64,000 nucleotides of DNA from Actinobacillus arthritidis (GCF_029774155.1 NZ_CP103833.1:1550001-1614000); one strand, 5' to 3'; shown: positions 1-11,486, counted from the stretch's first letter. Made by a program: numbers and translations. The notes: generated from the sequence alone by a model not told the origin.

Positions 1-6
1 GTGTGA

Positions 7-34
7 AAAAGCGGTCAAATTTGACCGCCTTTTT
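7..34 (-). terminator. Rho-independent terminator with inverted USS-like core
   Basis: A perfect palindrome, GCGGTCAAATTTGACCGC at 11-28, is flanked by A and T runs. It sits just past the stop of the membrane protein gene at 43-405. The GCGGTC core is shared with the uptake signal, as in several other terminators in this window. Confidence 0.6.
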
Positions 35-42
35 GCAACTTA

Positions 43-405
43 CTACATAAACCAGCCGGTTGGTGTCACCGATTTGTTATCCAATAATTTTATCGCACCG
101 TAAATCACTCGGAACACATACCAAATACTTACCGCCCAAATCACCAAAATACCAATGCCGATAAACGAAAGTATCATTCCCAAAACAAAGCCAGCTAATG
201 TTCCCCAAAACGTACGAATGAGAAAACGCATATGATCATAATATGCTGTGCCTTGCATATCTTCACGTTTAATATAAGCCATTATCACACCGGCAATCGC
301 CGGTAAACCGCCGAAAATAATACCTAAGCCGAATAAGCCGTATGTGATATACATCACGGTACGTAATGAATCATTCGACGGTTGAAGAGAAAATTGTTCG
401 TTCAT
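43..405 (-). CDS. DUF4870-like small inner-membrane protein
   Basis: A 120-residue protein with a short polar N-terminus and about three hydrophobic segments. They lie near residues 18-45, 68-98 and just after, with glycine-rich helices such as GLFGLGIIFGG. The layout matches DUF4870-type membrane proteins, whose function is not established. The gene stands alone downstream of hemB on the same strand, separated from it by about 70 bp, and ends before a hairpin terminator. A start at 405 is supported by an AGGAG-like sequence a few bases upstream. Confidence 0.55.
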   Translation of the reverse strand: MNEQFSLQPSNDSLRTVMYITYGLFGLGIIFGGLPAIAGVIMAYIKREDMQGTAYYDHMRFLIRTFWGTLAGFVLGMILSFIGIGILVIWAVSIWYVFRVIYGAIKLLDNKSVTPTGWFM

Positions 406-477
406 TTATATCTCCTAAAAAAGTAACGGTTAGACTGAAGCATTTACAAAAAATTCCTCAAATCTAACCGCTTGTGA

Positions 478-1506
<1,029 letters not shown>

Positions 1507-1533
1507 CTAATTTTGCAAATTTTAATAAAAAAT

Positions 1534-1553
1534 AACCCGCTTGTGAGCGGGTT
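1534..1553 (-). terminator. Terminator after tatC
   Basis: Stem AACCCGCT / AGCGGGTT with a 4-base loop. Read on the minus strand it is followed by a T-rich run. It lies between the tatC stop (1558) and the hemB start (1497) and should end the ubi-tat transcript. Confidence 0.65.
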
Positions 1554-1557
1554 TAGA

Positions 1558-2304
1558 TTAGTTAGCGATAGTTTCCTCTTGCTCATCTGTCGGCTTATAG
1601 AACTTCGAGAAAAACAACCCGACTTCAAATAGCAAACACATCGGAATAGCTAAAAGTGTCTGAGAAAAAATATCCGGCGGTGTTAATAACATACCGATCA
1701 CAAATGCCGCCACAATAATATAAGGACGTTTTTCACGCAAATCATTAGCAGATGTTACACCAGACCAACATAATAAAATTATCGCAACCGGTACTTCAAA
1801 ACAAATACCAAATGCTAAGAAAATAGTCAGTACGAAATCCAAATAGCTACTAATATCGGTTGCCATTGTTACCCCTTCCGGAGCGGTACTGGTTAAGAAA
1901 CCGAATACCAATGGGAACACGACATAGTAAGCAAATGCGACACCTAAATAGAATAATAATGTACTTGAAACCAATAGAGGGTAAATTAATCGTTTCTCAT
2001 GCTTATATAATGCAGGAGCAACAAATGCCCAAATTTGGTAAAGAATAAAGGGAACCGATAAAAATACCGCTACAACACCGGTCAACTTAATCGGAGTAAA
2101 AAATGGTGTAGCAACGTTAGTTGCAATCATAGTCGCACCGGCCGGTAAATTTTCAGTTAACGGCGTGGCGAGCAAGGTATAAATATCATTTGCCCAATAA
2201 ACTAAGGCACAAAAAACCACAAGCACACAAATAAAGCTACGCGGCAAGCGATTTCTTAATTCAACAAGGTGACTAATCAGAGGTTGGGATTGTTCAACTG
2301 ACAT
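1558..2304 (-). CDS. tatC: Sec-independent protein translocase TatC
   Basis: Multispanning core receptor of the twin-arginine export system. It binds RR signal peptides and recruits TatB and TatA. The protein has 248 residues with six hydrophobic segments. The N-terminal motif [10 protein letters not shown] is the conserved TatC signature, and [10 protein letters not shown] lies in a later helix. It overlaps tatB by 11 bp at its start, which implies translational coupling in the tatABC operon. Confidence 0.97.
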   Translation of the reverse strand: MSVEQSQPLISHLVELRNRLPRSFICVLVVFCALVYWANDIYTLLATPLTENLPAGATMIATNVATPFFTPIKLTGVVAVFLSVPFILYQIWAFVAPALYKHEKRLIYPLLVSSTLLFYLGVAFAYYVVFPLVFGFLTSTAPEGVTMATDISSYLDFVLTIFLAFGICFEVPVAIILLCWSGVTSANDLREKRPYIIVAAFVIGMLLTPPDIFSQTLLAIPMCLLFEVGLFFSKFYKPTDEQEETIAN

Positions 2305-2878
2305 TCTGTTTATCCTGTTGTGTTGTTCCTGATGAGGTTGGGGTTGCTAAATCATCGTCAGGCGGATAATAAGTCGCAAACTGCGATTCGTCCAATTCAG
2401 CCTGTTCTGCAATTTCAGCCGGAGATAATTCCACTTTATCCTGAGCAGATTCATTATCAGCAAGCGGTTGATTTTCCAGATTTTTTTGTGATTCCGACAC
2501 AGCAATTTGCTGTTCTTCTTGCTCTATTTTCGCTTGAATTTCAGCAACTTGCTCATCTGTCAGTTTGGTAATCTCACCTTTTGCCGATGCCAAATCAGCC
2601 TGCATTTGTTGTGCAGATTGTTTTAAATCTTCCACTGTCTTACTTAATTCAGGTGAAAGTGAACTTAAATTTAATGCTTCCGCTTTCTTAATGCTTTCTT
2701 GAAGCTCTTGTAATTTGAGTTCTTGTGCTAATTCATTCTGCACATTTGCGGCTAATCCACGAATTGTACGAACCCAGCCCATTACGGTACGAATAGCAAC
2801 GGGTAAACGTTGCGGACCTAGCACAACCAGCCCCACAACGAAAATCAGTACTAATTCAGAAAAACCTATATCAAACAC
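2294..2878 (-). CDS. tatB: Twin-arginine translocation protein TatB
   Basis: A single N-terminal membrane helix ([20 protein letters not shown]) is followed by the [10 protein letters not shown] hinge, an amphipathic helix and a long acidic, Gln/Glu-rich tail. This is the standard TatB layout at 194 residues. It partners TatC in the signal-peptide receptor. It lies 3 bp after tatA and overlaps the tatC start. Confidence 0.96.
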   Translation of the reverse strand: MFDIGFSELVLIFVVGLVVLGPQRLPVAIRTVMGWVRTIRGLAANVQNELAQELKLQELQESIKKAEALNLSSLSPELSKTVEDLKQSAQQMQADLASAKGEITKLTDEQVAEIQAKIEQEEQQIAVSESQKNLENQPLADNESAQDKVELSPAEIAEQAELDESQFATYYPPDDDLATPTSSGTTQQDKQNVS

Positions 2879-2881
2879 AAT

Positions 2882-3106
2882 CTATGCCTGCTCTTTTTCT
2901 TTTGCTTTTTGTTCGGTAGTCGCAGCTTCTTTTGCTTCTACTTTCTCAAAACTTGCATCTTGTGGTTTTTCATCTGCCATTGCTTTTTTAAAGCCTTTGA
3001 CTGATTCTCCTAAATCCGTACCTAACGTACGTAATTTTTTTGTACCGAATAATAAAACGATAATTGCTACAATAATAAGTAATTGCCAAATACTGATACC
3101 ACCCAT
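2882..3106 (-). CDS. tatA: Twin-arginine translocation protein TatA
   Basis: Pore-forming Tat subunit of 74 residues: membrane helix [22 protein letters not shown], then an amphipathic helix ([15 protein letters not shown]) and a charged tail. The reading frame is open upstream to 3268. I chose 3106 because it gives the family-standard N-terminus MGGISIW and has a GAGGAACC-type ribosome site just upstream. It is first gene of tatABC, about 100 bp after ubiB. Confidence 0.95.
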   Translation of the reverse strand: MGGISIWQLLIIVAIIVLLFGTKKLRTLGTDLGESVKGFKKAMADEKPQDASFEKVEAKEAATTEQKAKEKEQA

Positions 3107-3207
3107 AAAGGTTCCTCTTTTTGTTTTTAAGTTTAAGAAAAAATTACTTGTATTATATGTTACTTTGCTTTGTGTTTCCAAACAAAAGTAACGAAAGCCA
3201 ATATGCC

Positions 3208-4840
3208 TTATTTTCTTTGCCAGAATAAAGCTAACAAAGCGACGGATAATAAACCAATACTTATCCATAACGGCAAACTGTCAAATCGCCATAACACACC
3301 GAGAATAATCACACCGCTCACAATGCTCTGCATATTGCGAGTTTTCTGCTGTCTTTGTGTTTGTAGCGTTTTATTTAACTCATCTAAACGGAAATTAATC
3401 TGTTTCTGTTGCTGTAAAGCGTTAAATACCGCTTCCGGAAATTCAGCAAAATGTTCTCTAAATTGCGGTACACGTTGTTTTAAATCACGCAAAATTGCTT
3501 TTACACCGACTTGTTCATTCAGCCAATTTTGTAAAAACGGTTTTGCGGTTTGCCATAAATCCAGTTTGCGGATAAACCTGTCGACCTAATCCTTCAATAT
3601 AGAGTAAAGTTTTTTGCAATAACACTAATTGCGGTTGCACTTCCATATTAAATTCGCGTGCCACATTAAACAGATTCAGTAACACATGACCAAAAGAAAT
3701 TTCCAATAGCGGTTTAGCAAAAATTGGCTCACACACCTCACGAAAAGCCTGTTCAAACGCATCAATATCGGTATCCGGCGGTGTCCAGCCCGATTCCACG
3801 TGCATTAATGCCACACGGCGATAATCTCGATTAAAAAAGGCAACAAAACTTTCTGCCAAATAACGTTTATCATTTTGGTTTAGCGTACCGACAATACCGC
3901 AGTCAATCCCGATATATTGCGGATTTTCCGGGTGTTCAGGATTAACGAAAATATTACCAGCGTGCATATCTGCGTGGAAAAAGCTGTCACGAAACACTTG
4001 AGTAAAGAACACTTGTACACCACGTTCCGCCAATAATTTCATATCCGTGCCGTTGGCTTTAAGCGTTTCGACATCCGACACTGGAATACCATAAATACGT
4101 TCCATTACAATCACGTTTTTATGACAAAAATCCGGATACATTTCCGGCACATACAACATTTCGCTATTTTCAAAGTTATTACGTAAGCGAATTGCATTTG
4201 CCATTTCCCGGGTCAAATCCAGCTCATCGAGTAATGTTTTTTCGTATTCACGCACCACTTCACTCGCACGTAAACGCTTCGCATCATTCGACAGACGAGG
4301 AATCCAGCTTGCCAGACGATACATCAACGCAATATCCGCTTTGATAATCGGTGCAATATCCGGACGAATCACTTTAATCACCACATCTTTACCGGCAAGC
4401 GGTTGATTTTGATTAAATTTTGCCGTATGAACCTGTGCAATCGAAGCGGAAGCAAGCGCTTGTTCATCAAATGCTTCAAACCAAGTTTCAAGACTGCCAC
4501 CTAAGGCTTGTTCAATAATTTGGCGGGCTAATTTGCCGTCAAAAGGTTCAACCGAGTCCTGCAATAACGCAAGCTGATCCGCCAATTCTGGCTCAAATAA
4601 ATCACGACGGGTAGAAAGCATTTGCCCGAGCTTAATCCACACCGGCCCCAACTCTTGCAAAGCTAAACGTAAACGCACACCGAACGGCTGATCTTTGTGC
4701 TGATTTCGTACCCAAAACAGAGCCTTACGTCCTAAACGAGCGTGGCGGGTAAGCGGAATATCGGGAATGATTTCATCAATACCGTAACGCAGAAAGGTAG
4801 TGATAATTTGATAAAGGCGGCGAGTATTGTTAAACGTCAT
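3208..4840 (-). CDS. ubiB: Ubiquinone biosynthesis atypical kinase UbiB, frameshifted
   Basis: ABC1/ADCK-family protein needed for ubiquinone synthesis. The N-terminal 420 residues carry [11 protein letters not shown] and the [11 protein letters not shown] catalytic loop. The frame then breaks inside GRQVYPQ. The family C-terminus ([10 protein letters not shown]..., two terminal membrane helices, ending at 3208) continues in another frame. One extra T in TTT at 3565-3567 explains the shift. As written the protein stops early at 3515 with a nonsense tail. The repaired length matches E. coli UbiB. The gene overlaps ubiJ by 4 bp (ATGA). Confidence 0.9.
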
Positions 4841-5469
4841 GATTTATTCTCAAATTTTGCAAATTTTCGTTCAAATTCGACCGCTTGTTGCTCAAGCTCT
4901 GCCACTTGATCATAAAAATTAACCGCTTGTAAGCGATGTACCAATACCGGACGTTCGTTCATTAAATTCTCTGCGAGATGCTGATGATTCTGCTCAATTT
5001 GCCCTTTGAGTTTGTTAAATAATTTTTTGGCAAAATCAGTTGAAGTTTGAGACAGTACGTCGCCAACAAAAGGCGACAACAATTCGGCAGGATCTTTTTC
5101 CAATTCATCTAACAATACGGTGAAATGTTGTAACACCTGAATATCGCCGTTCAGCACCAATGATTTATTATTAATCAGCTCGGTTAATTTCGCTTTATCA
5201 GCAAGTTTCGGTAAGGTTTCAAACGAAAGTTGTACGTGGCAATCCGCTTCACCCTCGTAAACCGACAGCCATTCCGCACGAGTTTCACTAAAGATTAGAT
5301 AAAAATTAACTGCCGGCGAGGTTAATTCAATATGTAAGCATTTACCCACTAACTTACGTAATGCCGGCAATACGTGTGGCGAACGCTGAAGCAAGGCATT
5401 AAAAGCGGTTTCTATCGCACCGAATGCAAACTGTGACAACATAAGTCGCTGTTTAAGTTGAGATAACAT
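4837..5469 (-). CDS. ubiJ: Ubiquinone biosynthesis accessory factor UbiJ (SCP2 domain)
   Basis: Lipid-binding SCP2-fold scaffold of the cytosolic Ubi complex. About 210 residues: SCP2-like domain in the first half, then a helical, Gln-rich coiled C-terminus ([19 protein letters not shown]). The frame is open to 5490. I prefer the ATG at 5469, which follows an AAGGA ribosome site and gives the usual [10 protein letters not shown] start. It sits between ubiE and ubiB, as in E. coli. Confidence 0.88.
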   Translation of the reverse strand: MLSQLKQRLMLSQFAFGAIETAFNALLQRSPHVLPALRKLVGKCLHIELTSPAVNFYLIFSETRAEWLSVYEGEADCHVQLSFETLPKLADKAKLTELINNKSLVLNGDIQVLQHFTVLLDELEKDPAELLSPFVGDVLSQTSTDFAKKLFNKLKGQIEQNHQHLAENLMNERPVLVHRLQAVNFYDQVAELEQQAVEFERKFAKFENKS

Positions 5470-5504
5470 AGCGTATTCCTTGGATTCCAATTCAAAAAGA
5501 TAAA

Positions 5505-6278
5505 TTAAAACTTATATCCTCGATGTAACGCTACAATACCAGCACTTAAGTTGTAATAATTTACGCTTTCAAAACCGGCATTTTCCATCATCGCTTTTAA
5601 TTCATCTTGTTTCGGGTGCATACGAATTGATTCGGCAAGATAGCGATAGCTATCTGCATCGTTTACCACCACCTCACCCACTTTCGGCAGAATATTAAAA
5701 GAATAGAAATTATATAATTGGCTAATCGGATCAATAATCGGTTTCGAAAATTCCAACACAAGCAAACGGCCACCCGGCTTCAACACACGAAACATCGAAC
5801 GTAACGCTTTATCTTTATCGGTCACATTACGCAAACCGAAACTGATCACCACGCAATCGAAGGTATTATCCGCAAACGGCAAACATTCCGCATTTGCCTG
5901 CACATAATTCACATTTCCCACTACGCCTAAATTACGCAATTTTTCACGACCAACTTCCAACATCGAGCTATTAATATCGGCTAACACCACTTCGCCGCTT
6001 TCGCCGACAATGCGTGAAAATTTTGCGGTAAAGTCACCAGTTCCGCCGGCAAGATCCAACACTTTTTGCCCTTTACGCACACCACTGCAATCAATGGTAA
6101 AACGCTTCCAAACACGGTGAATACCAAACGAAAGCAAATCATTCATTAAGTCATATTTGCCAGCAACGCTGTGGAATACATTAGCAACTAGTTGCTGTTT
6201 TTCTTCTTTAGCAACGGTTTTAAAACCAAAATGCGTGGTTTCGTTTTCAGTCGTGTGTTGTAAATCAGTCATTGTCAA
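5505..6278 (-). CDS. ubiE: Ubiquinone/menaquinone C-methyltransferase UbiE
   Basis: SAM-dependent methylase of the benzoquinol (and demethylmenaquinol) ring. 257 residues with the SAM motif [11 protein letters not shown], then [10 protein letters not shown] and the family signature [12 protein letters not shown]. It ends with the typical [14 protein letters not shown]. First gene of the ubiE-ubiJ-ubiB cluster, 35 bp upstream of ubiJ. Confidence 0.97.
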   Translation of the reverse strand: MTMTDLQHTTENETTHFGFKTVAKEEKQQLVANVFHSVAGKYDLMNDLLSFGIHRVWKRFTIDCSGVRKGQKVLDLAGGTGDFTAKFSRIVGESGEVVLADINSSMLEVGREKLRNLGVVGNVNYVQANAECLPFADNTFDCVVISFGLRNVTDKDKALRSMFRVLKPGGRLLVLEFSKPIIDPISQLYNFYSFNILPKVGEVVVNDADSYRYLAESIRMHPKQDELKAMMENAGFESVNYYNLSAGIVALHRGYKF

Positions 6279-6419
6279 ATTCTCATCGATTATTTCAGAG
6301 TGCTAACGATAGCAAAAAAGCGGTCATTTTTCCTTAAAATTTTGCAAAATCAAGCAAGTAAATGACCGCTTGCTTGACTAGAAAGCGGTTAATCTGTACC
6401 ATTCGCACACTATTTTTAT

Positions 6420-6572
6420 TTGAGGATTACAATTTTGGACAGTCACAGTCGATACTTATCAGATTTCTAACCCACTTGTCCAAACCCTCTGGTTGCCGAC
6501 AAGTCGGTAACTCTCGCCTAGTATCTTTTTTGTTCCTTTTTGTTCATTACCTCCTAACCATTGGAGAATAAA
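6420..6572 (+). promoter_or_regulatory. Structured corA 5' leader (candidate)
   Basis: The 294 bp between ubiE and corA holds an inverted pair TTTGGACA / TTGTCCAAA (about 6434 and 6476). Inside and just after it is a strong stem GTTGCCGAC / GTCGGTAAC (about 6492-6511, one G-T pair). A T-rich stretch follows, then the GGAG ribosome site at 6563. The rest of the gap holds USS copies. corA leaders in enterobacteria are regulated by magnesium; that this one is too is inference. Confidence 0.35.
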
Positions 6573-7526
6573 ATGATCCGTGCATTTGCTTTAGATAACG
6601 CACGTCTTATTAGCGTTGACGAAACCGCTACCGATCAGCTAAATGATGCGATTTGGATTGATTTGATCGATCCAAGTGATGACGAACGTAGCGTATTACA
6701 GCGTGGTTTAGACCAAACCCTTGCAGAAGAACACGAATTGGAAGACTTAGAAGCTTCTGCTCGCTTCTTTGAAGACGAAGACGGCTTACACCTTCACTCT
6801 TTTTTCTATTGTTTAGATGACGACGATTACGCCGATATTGCCACCGTTGCATTTACCATTCGTGACGGGCGTTTATTTACCCTGCGTGAACGTGATTTAC
6901 CGGCGTTCCGTTTATATCGAATGCGTTCTCGCCGTGAAAAGTTAATTGATAGCAATGCATACGAATTACTGCTCGACTTATTTGAAACCAAAATCGAGCG
7001 ACTTGCAGACGTGATCGAAACAATTTATGCAGATTTAGAAACCTTAAGCCGTGTAATACTAAACGGTAAGCAAGAAAGTGAAAATTTTGACGATGCACTT
7101 TCGGATTTAACCGAATTGGAAGACGCCAGCTCAAAAGTGCGTTTATGCCTGATGGATACGCAACGTGCGTTAAGTTTCTTATTGCGTAAAACCCGTTTAC
7201 CAAACAATCAGCTTGAACAAGCTCGTGACATTATGCGAGATATTGAATCACTCCAACCGCATAATGAATCGTTGTTCCAAAAAGTGAACTTCTTGATGCA
7301 AGCGGCAATGGGTTATATCAATATTGAGCAGAATAAAATTATGAAGTTTTTCTCGGTCGTATCAGTAATGTTCCTGCCGGCAACATTGGTCGCTTCCACC
7401 TATGGGATGAACTTTGAATTTATGCCGGAATTACATTTTAAATACGGCTATCCGATGGCAATCGGCTTAATGATTTGTGCCGCTGCTACACCGTATATCT
7501 ACTTTAAACGTAAAGGTTGGTTATAA
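6573..7526 (+). CDS. corA: Magnesium/cobalt transport protein CorA
   Basis: Pentameric inner-membrane Mg2+ channel. About 317 residues with a long acidic cytosolic domain, two C-terminal membrane helices and the YGMN filter motif near residue 278, followed by the MPEL loop. The open frame begins at a TTG at 6561 inside the ribosome site. I chose the ATG at 6573 (MIRAF...), 6-8 bases after GGAG. Confidence 0.96.
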   Translation: MIRAFALDNARLISVDETATDQLNDAIWIDLIDPSDDERSVLQRGLDQTLAEEHELEDLEASARFFEDEDGLHLHSFFYCLDDDDYADIATVAFTIRDGRLFTLRERDLPAFRLYRMRSRREKLIDSNAYELLLDLFETKIERLADVIETIYADLETLSRVILNGKQESENFDDALSDLTELEDASSKVRLCLMDTQRALSFLLRKTRLPNNQLEQARDIMRDIESLQPHNESLFQKVNFLMQAAMGYINIEQNKIMKFFSVVSVMFLPATLVASTYGMNFEFMPELHFKYGYPMAIGLMICAAATPYIYFKRKGWL

Positions 7527-7533
7527 AATGCAG

Positions 7534-7563
7534 AAGCACAGAATGTAAGTTCTGTGCTTTTTT
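7534..7563 (+). terminator. corA terminator
   Basis: Stem AAGCACAGAA / TTCTGTGCTT, 6-base loop, then TTTTTT, starting 8 bp after the corA stop. Confidence 0.75.
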
Positions 7564-7618
7564 GTTAGCTGTAAGCGGTTAAATTTATCAGGAAATTTGC
7601 AAAATTTTGCCAAGAAAA

Positions 7619-7648
7619 AACCGCTTGTAATTTGCATTACAAGCGGTT
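7619..7648 (-). terminator. Inverted USS pair acting as tRNA terminator
   Basis: AACCGCTTGTAAT / ATTACAAGCGGTT with a 4-base loop: two head-to-head uptake signals forming a 13-bp stem. On the minus strand it is followed by a T run and lies 10 bp past the 3' end of the first tRNA-Ser. Confidence 0.65.
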
Positions 7649-7657
7649 CTAAATAGA

Positions 7658-7747
7658 TGGCGGAGGAAGTGAGATTCGAACTCACGGAGGGCGTAAACCC
7701 TCGCCGGTTTTCAAGACCGGTGCCTTCAACCACTCGACCATTCCTCC
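7658..7747 (-). tRNA. tRNA-Ser (anticodon TGA)
   Basis: A 90-nt serine tRNA. Acceptor stem GGAGGAA pairs with TTCCTCC, discriminator G and encoded CCA follow. The anticodon loop CTTGAAA gives anticodon TGA (reads UCN). There is a long class II variable arm and a T loop GTTCGAATC. It is identical to the copy at 7831-7920. Confidence 0.96.
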
Positions 7748-7830
7748 GGATTGAAAACATATTCTAAATTGTATTCTCTTTGAGAGAAAAAAACTTGCTG
7801 ATTTATCGAATCAACAAGTTGTAAATTTGA

Positions 7831-7920
7831 TGGCGGAGGAAGTGAGATTCGAACTCACGGAGGGCGTAAACCCTCGCCGGTTTTCAAGACCGGTGCCTTC
7901 AACCACTCGACCATTCCTCC
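7831..7920 (-). tRNA. tRNA-Ser (anticodon TGA), second copy
   Basis: Exact duplicate of the 90-nt tRNA-Ser at 7658-7747, in the same orientation, with an 83-bp spacer. Both likely come from one transcript starting in the gap next to trmA. Confidence 0.96.
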
Positions 7921-8025
7921 GTTGAAAACGAGCGGAATAATATAAGTTTTATCAAAATCGGTCAAGCGAAAAATCGTTAAAAATCATCAAGTGATTTATT
8001 TTTCAGCATAACCGACTATTTATGC

Positions 8026-9135
8026 TTATTTCCTAATCAGCCACACGCCACTTTCTACGTGATGAGTATAAGGGAACTGATCAAACAGTGCCGCACGCTC
8101 AATACGATGCGTTTGGGTTAATTGCTGTAAATTATCTGCTAACGTATGTGGATTGCACGAAATATATAAAATTCGCTCGTAAGCCTGCACCATATTTAGA
8201 GTATCTTGATCTAAACCAGCTCGTGGTGGATCAACAAAAATCGTATTGCAATTATACGCTTTTAAATCAATTCCTTTTAAACGATTAAATTCACGCACAC
8301 CATTCATCGCTTGAGTAAATTCTTCCGCCGACATTCGAATAATTTGCAAATTATCAATCGCATTCTGCTCAATATTGTATTGTGCTGATTGAACTGAAGA
8401 TTTTGAGATCTCTGTGGCTAACACTTGGCGGAAGTTCTCTGCTAATGCAATCGAGAAATTTCCGTTACCGCAATAAAGCTCTAATAAATCACCGCTACTA
8501 TTTTTGGTACAGCTTCTCGCCCACTCCAACATCTTAATATTCATTTTGGCATTCGGCTGAGTAAAGCTATTTTCAACTTGGCGATAAATTAAATTACGTC
8601 CGTCCACCGGCAATACTTCTTCAACATAATCACGATCTAAAGCGATCTTCTGTTTTGTTGCACGTCCGATAAGTTGTACGTTAAAACCGTGATTTTCTAA
8701 GCGTGTTTTTAATGCTACAGCTTCCTCTTGCCATTCTTCCGTCAACTTTTTGTGGTAAAGCATTGAAACCGCAATTTCACCGCTTAACGTGCTGAGATAA
8801 TCCACTTGGAATAATTTACGAGTGAGTAATTCATTGCCCGTAATTTCAGCGAGCAAGTAGCTCATCATTTTATTGATCAGTTGATTAGCAATCGGAAATT
8901 GATCAACTCGATAACGTTGCTTAGTTTCCTGATCGAACATAATGTGATACAGCTCATTTTCTCCAGTCGCATTAGTGTCATGCCATACACGAAACTCTGC
9001 ACGCATACGGAAATGGCTAGTTTCAGAAGCAAACACTTCAAGTGTGGGCGGATTAAAAGGTGCAAGTAAAGCGGTCAAATTTTCTGCTTTTTTTGCAAGA
9101 AGATCAGCATATTGCTCAATAGGAAGATTCATCAT
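8026..9135 (-). CDS. trmA: tRNA (uracil-5-)-methyltransferase TrmA
   Basis: Makes m5U54 in the T loop of tRNAs. 369 residues, close to the E. coli length. SAM motif [17 protein letters not shown], the VDPPRAGLD motif and the nucleophile region [11 protein letters not shown] are all present. It sits next to the two tRNA-Ser genes. Two ATGs in tandem (MMNLPIEQY) make the exact start uncertain by one codon. Confidence 0.96.
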   Translation of the reverse strand: MMNLPIEQYADLLAKKAENLTALLAPFNPPTLEVFASETSHFRMRAEFRVWHDTNATGENELYHIMFDQETKQRYRVDQFPIANQLINKMMSYLLAEITGNELLTRKLFQVDYLSTLSGEIAVSMLYHKKLTEEWQEEAVALKTRLENHGFNVQLIGRATKQKIALDRDYVEEVLPVDGRNLIYRQVENSFTQPNAKMNIKMLEWARSCTKNSSGDLLELYCGNGNFSIALAENFRQVLATEISKSSVQSAQYNIEQNAIDNLQIIRMSAEEFTQAMNGVREFNRLKGIDLKAYNCNTIFVDPPRAGLDQDTLNMVQAYERILYISCNPHTLADNLQQLTQTHRIERAALFDQFPYTHHVESGVWLIRK

Positions 9136-9287
9136 TTTTTACTGTCTATATTACTGCCTCAAAGTACGGCAATTTTAAAAATCAAAATAGTACAAAAAAA
9201 TAAACCACAAAATACCCCGACCAACACTTACGTGTTTTCAGCGTATTCCGTGGTATATTTAAAACGGTAAATACTTAGAAATACCGA

Positions 9288-9620
9288 TTATTCAGTCGCA
9301 CTGAAATCATCACCGGCATCATTACCCGCATTACCTGAAAGCGTATAAATACGTTTGGTTTTGCTGGTTAATGAACGATATTTTAACCATGATTTTTCAA
9401 TGATACTTTCAGCAATTTCATCACCTTTCATTACAGCAACAAAACGTTCTTCTTCTGCCGTTACCGGACTACGTTCGCCTGATTCTAACGCTAAACACGC
9501 TTGACCGAATTGCTCTAAAGTTTGTGCTTCACGAATAGTGTAATCGCCATGACGTGCAAAACCACGCGGATAATTTTTATCATCAAAGAAACGACGCGTA
9601 ACGCTAAAACTCTCTGCCAT
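9288..9620 (-). CDS. maoP: Ori macrodomain protein MaoP (DUF413, YifE family)
   Basis: A 110-residue protein with the DUF413 signature SVTRRFFDDKNYPRGFARHG at the N-terminus. In E. coli MaoP helps organise the Ori macrodomain together with the maoS site. No membrane segment is seen. It stands alone, with AT-rich DNA on both sides. Confidence 0.85.
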   Translation of the reverse strand: MAESFSVTRRFFDDKNYPRGFARHGDYTIREAQTLEQFGQACLALESGERSPVTAEEERFVAVMKGDEIAESIIEKSWLKYRSLTSKTKRIYTLSGNAGNDAGDDFSATE

Positions 9621-9912
9621 AATATGCCTCTTATTTAAAATTTATTGCTGAATTTGGAAAGAAAAAATCGACCTACCATTAAATCAATTATTCAAAATAA
9701 GTCAAGAAAAAATAGGCATTTTCATTTTGTTATTTCAAGCTATTGACGAAAATGTTTTAATTGTTAAAATTTAGTTAATCTTTTAAAGATTCATTCGATA
9801 TATCGCAAGTTTTGTGTATAGGAAATGAACAAATCTAATTGTATTCAATTCTATTTTTCATCGTTATACCTTTGCTTGTCATTTTTAACTTCTCTTAAGG
9901 ATTTAAGGACTT
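9621..9912 (+). promoter_or_regulatory. AT-rich gap carrying the yedE and maoP promoters
   Basis: About 290 bp between divergent maoP and yedE. It is very AT-rich, with a TCTTAAGGATTTAAGGAC ribosome-site region before yedE. The stretch TTCGATATATCGCAAG at about 9793 looks like a CRP-S site, but the half-site spacing is 4, not 6. I see no gene here. Confidence 0.3.
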
Positions 9913-11133
9913 ATGTTAGAAATTTGGCAACAATTCAAACAAACTTATCTGATTAAATTTTGGAATCCAATTCCAGCTGTGATCGCGACCGGTATTCTCT
10001 CTGCCTATTATTTCGGCTTAACAGGCACTTATTGGGCGGTCACTGGTGAATTTACCCGTTGGGGCGGAGAAATCTTACAGATACTCGGTGTTGATGTTTC
10101 AGGTTGGGGATACTTTAACCTAATCGGACTGGACGGAACAATTTTAACCCGGATTGACGGCTTAATGATTCTTGGTATGTTTGCCGGTTGCATTGCCGCC
10201 GCATTGTGGGCGAATAATATGAAAATTCGGATGCCGCAAAATAAAATCCGTATTCTTCAGGCATTAATCGGCGGAGCTTTGGCCGGCTTTGGAGCTCGTC
10301 TAGCGATGGGCTGTAATCTTGCCTCTCTCTTTACCGGTATTCCGCAATTCTCTATGCACGCTTGGTATTTTACTATCGCTACTGCTATCGGGACTTACGC
10401 AGGGGTAAAATTTACGTTGTTACCAATGTTCCGACCGCCACTTAAACTGAAAAAAGGCTCAGGTAAAGTCGAAGCTAGTAATCCTAAGCACGCAAACATC
10501 CGCTTTTGGATTGGGATGATAGTCTTTATTGCTTGGGCAATGGCTTCCATCTATGTATTGCAATATTCAATAAAATTAGGTTTTGCAATGTTATTCGGAC
10601 TAGGCTTTGGTTTATTGATCGAGCGAGCACAAATTTGCTTTACCTCTGCATTCCGAGATTTATGGGTTTCAGGTCGTTCACATATGGGCAAAGCGATCAT
10701 TTACGGAATGTTAATCGGCACAATTTGCGTATTTAGTTACATTCAATTAGGCATGAATCCGAAGATTATGTGGGCTGGTCCAAACGCTATTCTCGGCGGT
10801 TTATTATTCGGCTTTGGTATCGTATTAGCCGGCGGTTGTGAAACTGGTTGGATGTACCGTGCAATGGAAGGTCAAGTGCATTTTATGTGGGTCGGCGTTG
10901 GGAATATTGCCGGTTCAACGCTACTTGCTTATCTTTGGGATGATTTAGCTCCGGTGCTTGCCCTAGATTATGAAAAAATTAACCTCTTAAAATCATTCGG
11001 TCCGATTAGTGGCTTATTGATTAATTATGCCTTAATGATTGCTTGTCTTATCTTTATCGTATGGTGGGAAAAACGCTTTATCAGCAAAGCGAAAGCAAGA
11101 ATAGCGACAACCAATACCTATACTATTAACTAA
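9913..11133 (+). CDS. yedE: YeeE/YedE-family sulfur/selenium membrane transporter
   Basis: A 406-residue membrane protein with about ten hydrophobic segments. Two conserved cysteine motifs are present, GARLAMGCNLASLF and LAGGCETGWMYRA, as in TsuA/YeeE thiosulfate transporters. The adjacent yedF gene (17-bp gap) matches the yedE-yedF pair of E. coli. That pair is thought to serve selenium or sulfur uptake; the true substrate is unproven. Confidence 0.85.
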   Translation: MLEIWQQFKQTYLIKFWNPIPAVIATGILSAYYFGLTGTYWAVTGEFTRWGGEILQILGVDVSGWGYFNLIGLDGTILTRIDGLMILGMFAGCIAAALWANNMKIRMPQNKIRILQALIGGALAGFGARLAMGCNLASLFTGIPQFSMHAWYFTIATAIGTYAGVKFTLLPMFRPPLKLKKGSGKVEASNPKHANIRFWIGMIVFIAWAMASIYVLQYSIKLGFAMLFGLGFGLLIERAQICFTSAFRDLWVSGRSHMGKAIIYGMLIGTICVFSYIQLGMNPKIMWAGPNAILGGLLFGFGIVLAGGCETGWMYRAMEGQVHFMWVGVGNIAGSTLLAYLWDDLAPVLALDYEKINLLKSFGPISGLLINYALMIACLIFIVWWEKRFISKAKARIATTNTYTIN

Positions 11134-11150
11134 CCAAAAGGAAACACACT

Positions 11151-11420
11151 ATGGCTTTTATCGTTATTGAACAAAAAGACAAACACCCAAGTGAAATTAC
11201 TCCGGATTACACACTAGATATGCTAGGCGAACCTTGTCCGTATCCGGCAATTGCTACTTTAGAAACGTTACCAACTCTACAAGACGGAGAAATTTTAGAG
11301 GTATTAAGCGATTGTGCACAATCAATCAATAATATTCCGGTTGATATGAAAAATCACGGCTATACCTTACTAAGCGTTGAGCAAGACGGTCCAACCTTAC
11401 GCTATTTAATTCAAAAATAG
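11151..11420 (+). CDS. yedF: TusA-family sulfurtransferase YedF
   Basis: An 89-residue small protein with the TusA-family motif LDMLGEPCPYPAIATLE. The CPxP cysteine carries sulfur (or selenium) in this family. It is cotranscribed with yedE, preceded by an AAAGGAAA ribosome site, and likely accepts what the transporter imports. Confidence 0.87.
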   Translation: MAFIVIEQKDKHPSEITPDYTLDMLGEPCPYPAIATLETLPTLQDGEILEVLSDCAQSINNIPVDMKNHGYTLLSVEQDGPTLRYLIQK

Positions 11421-11434
11421 CGAATAAAAATCAT

Positions 11435-11469
11435 AAAAAAAGACCGCTTGTAATGAAGCGGTCTTTTTT
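11435..11469. terminator. Bidirectional terminator between yedF and ddc
   Basis: Stem AAAAAAGACCGCTT / AAGCGGTCTTTTTT with a 6-base loop. A and T runs on both sides let it serve both convergent genes. It contains one USS (ACCGCTTGT). Confidence 0.75.
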
Positions 11470-11486
11470 CACTAAAGTTTTACCAA

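Noticed and set aside
9793..9810. TTCGATATATCGCAAG as a second CRP-S site upstream of yedE
   Set aside because: The TGCGA and TCGAA half-sites are 4 bases apart instead of 6, and yedE is not a known competence gene.
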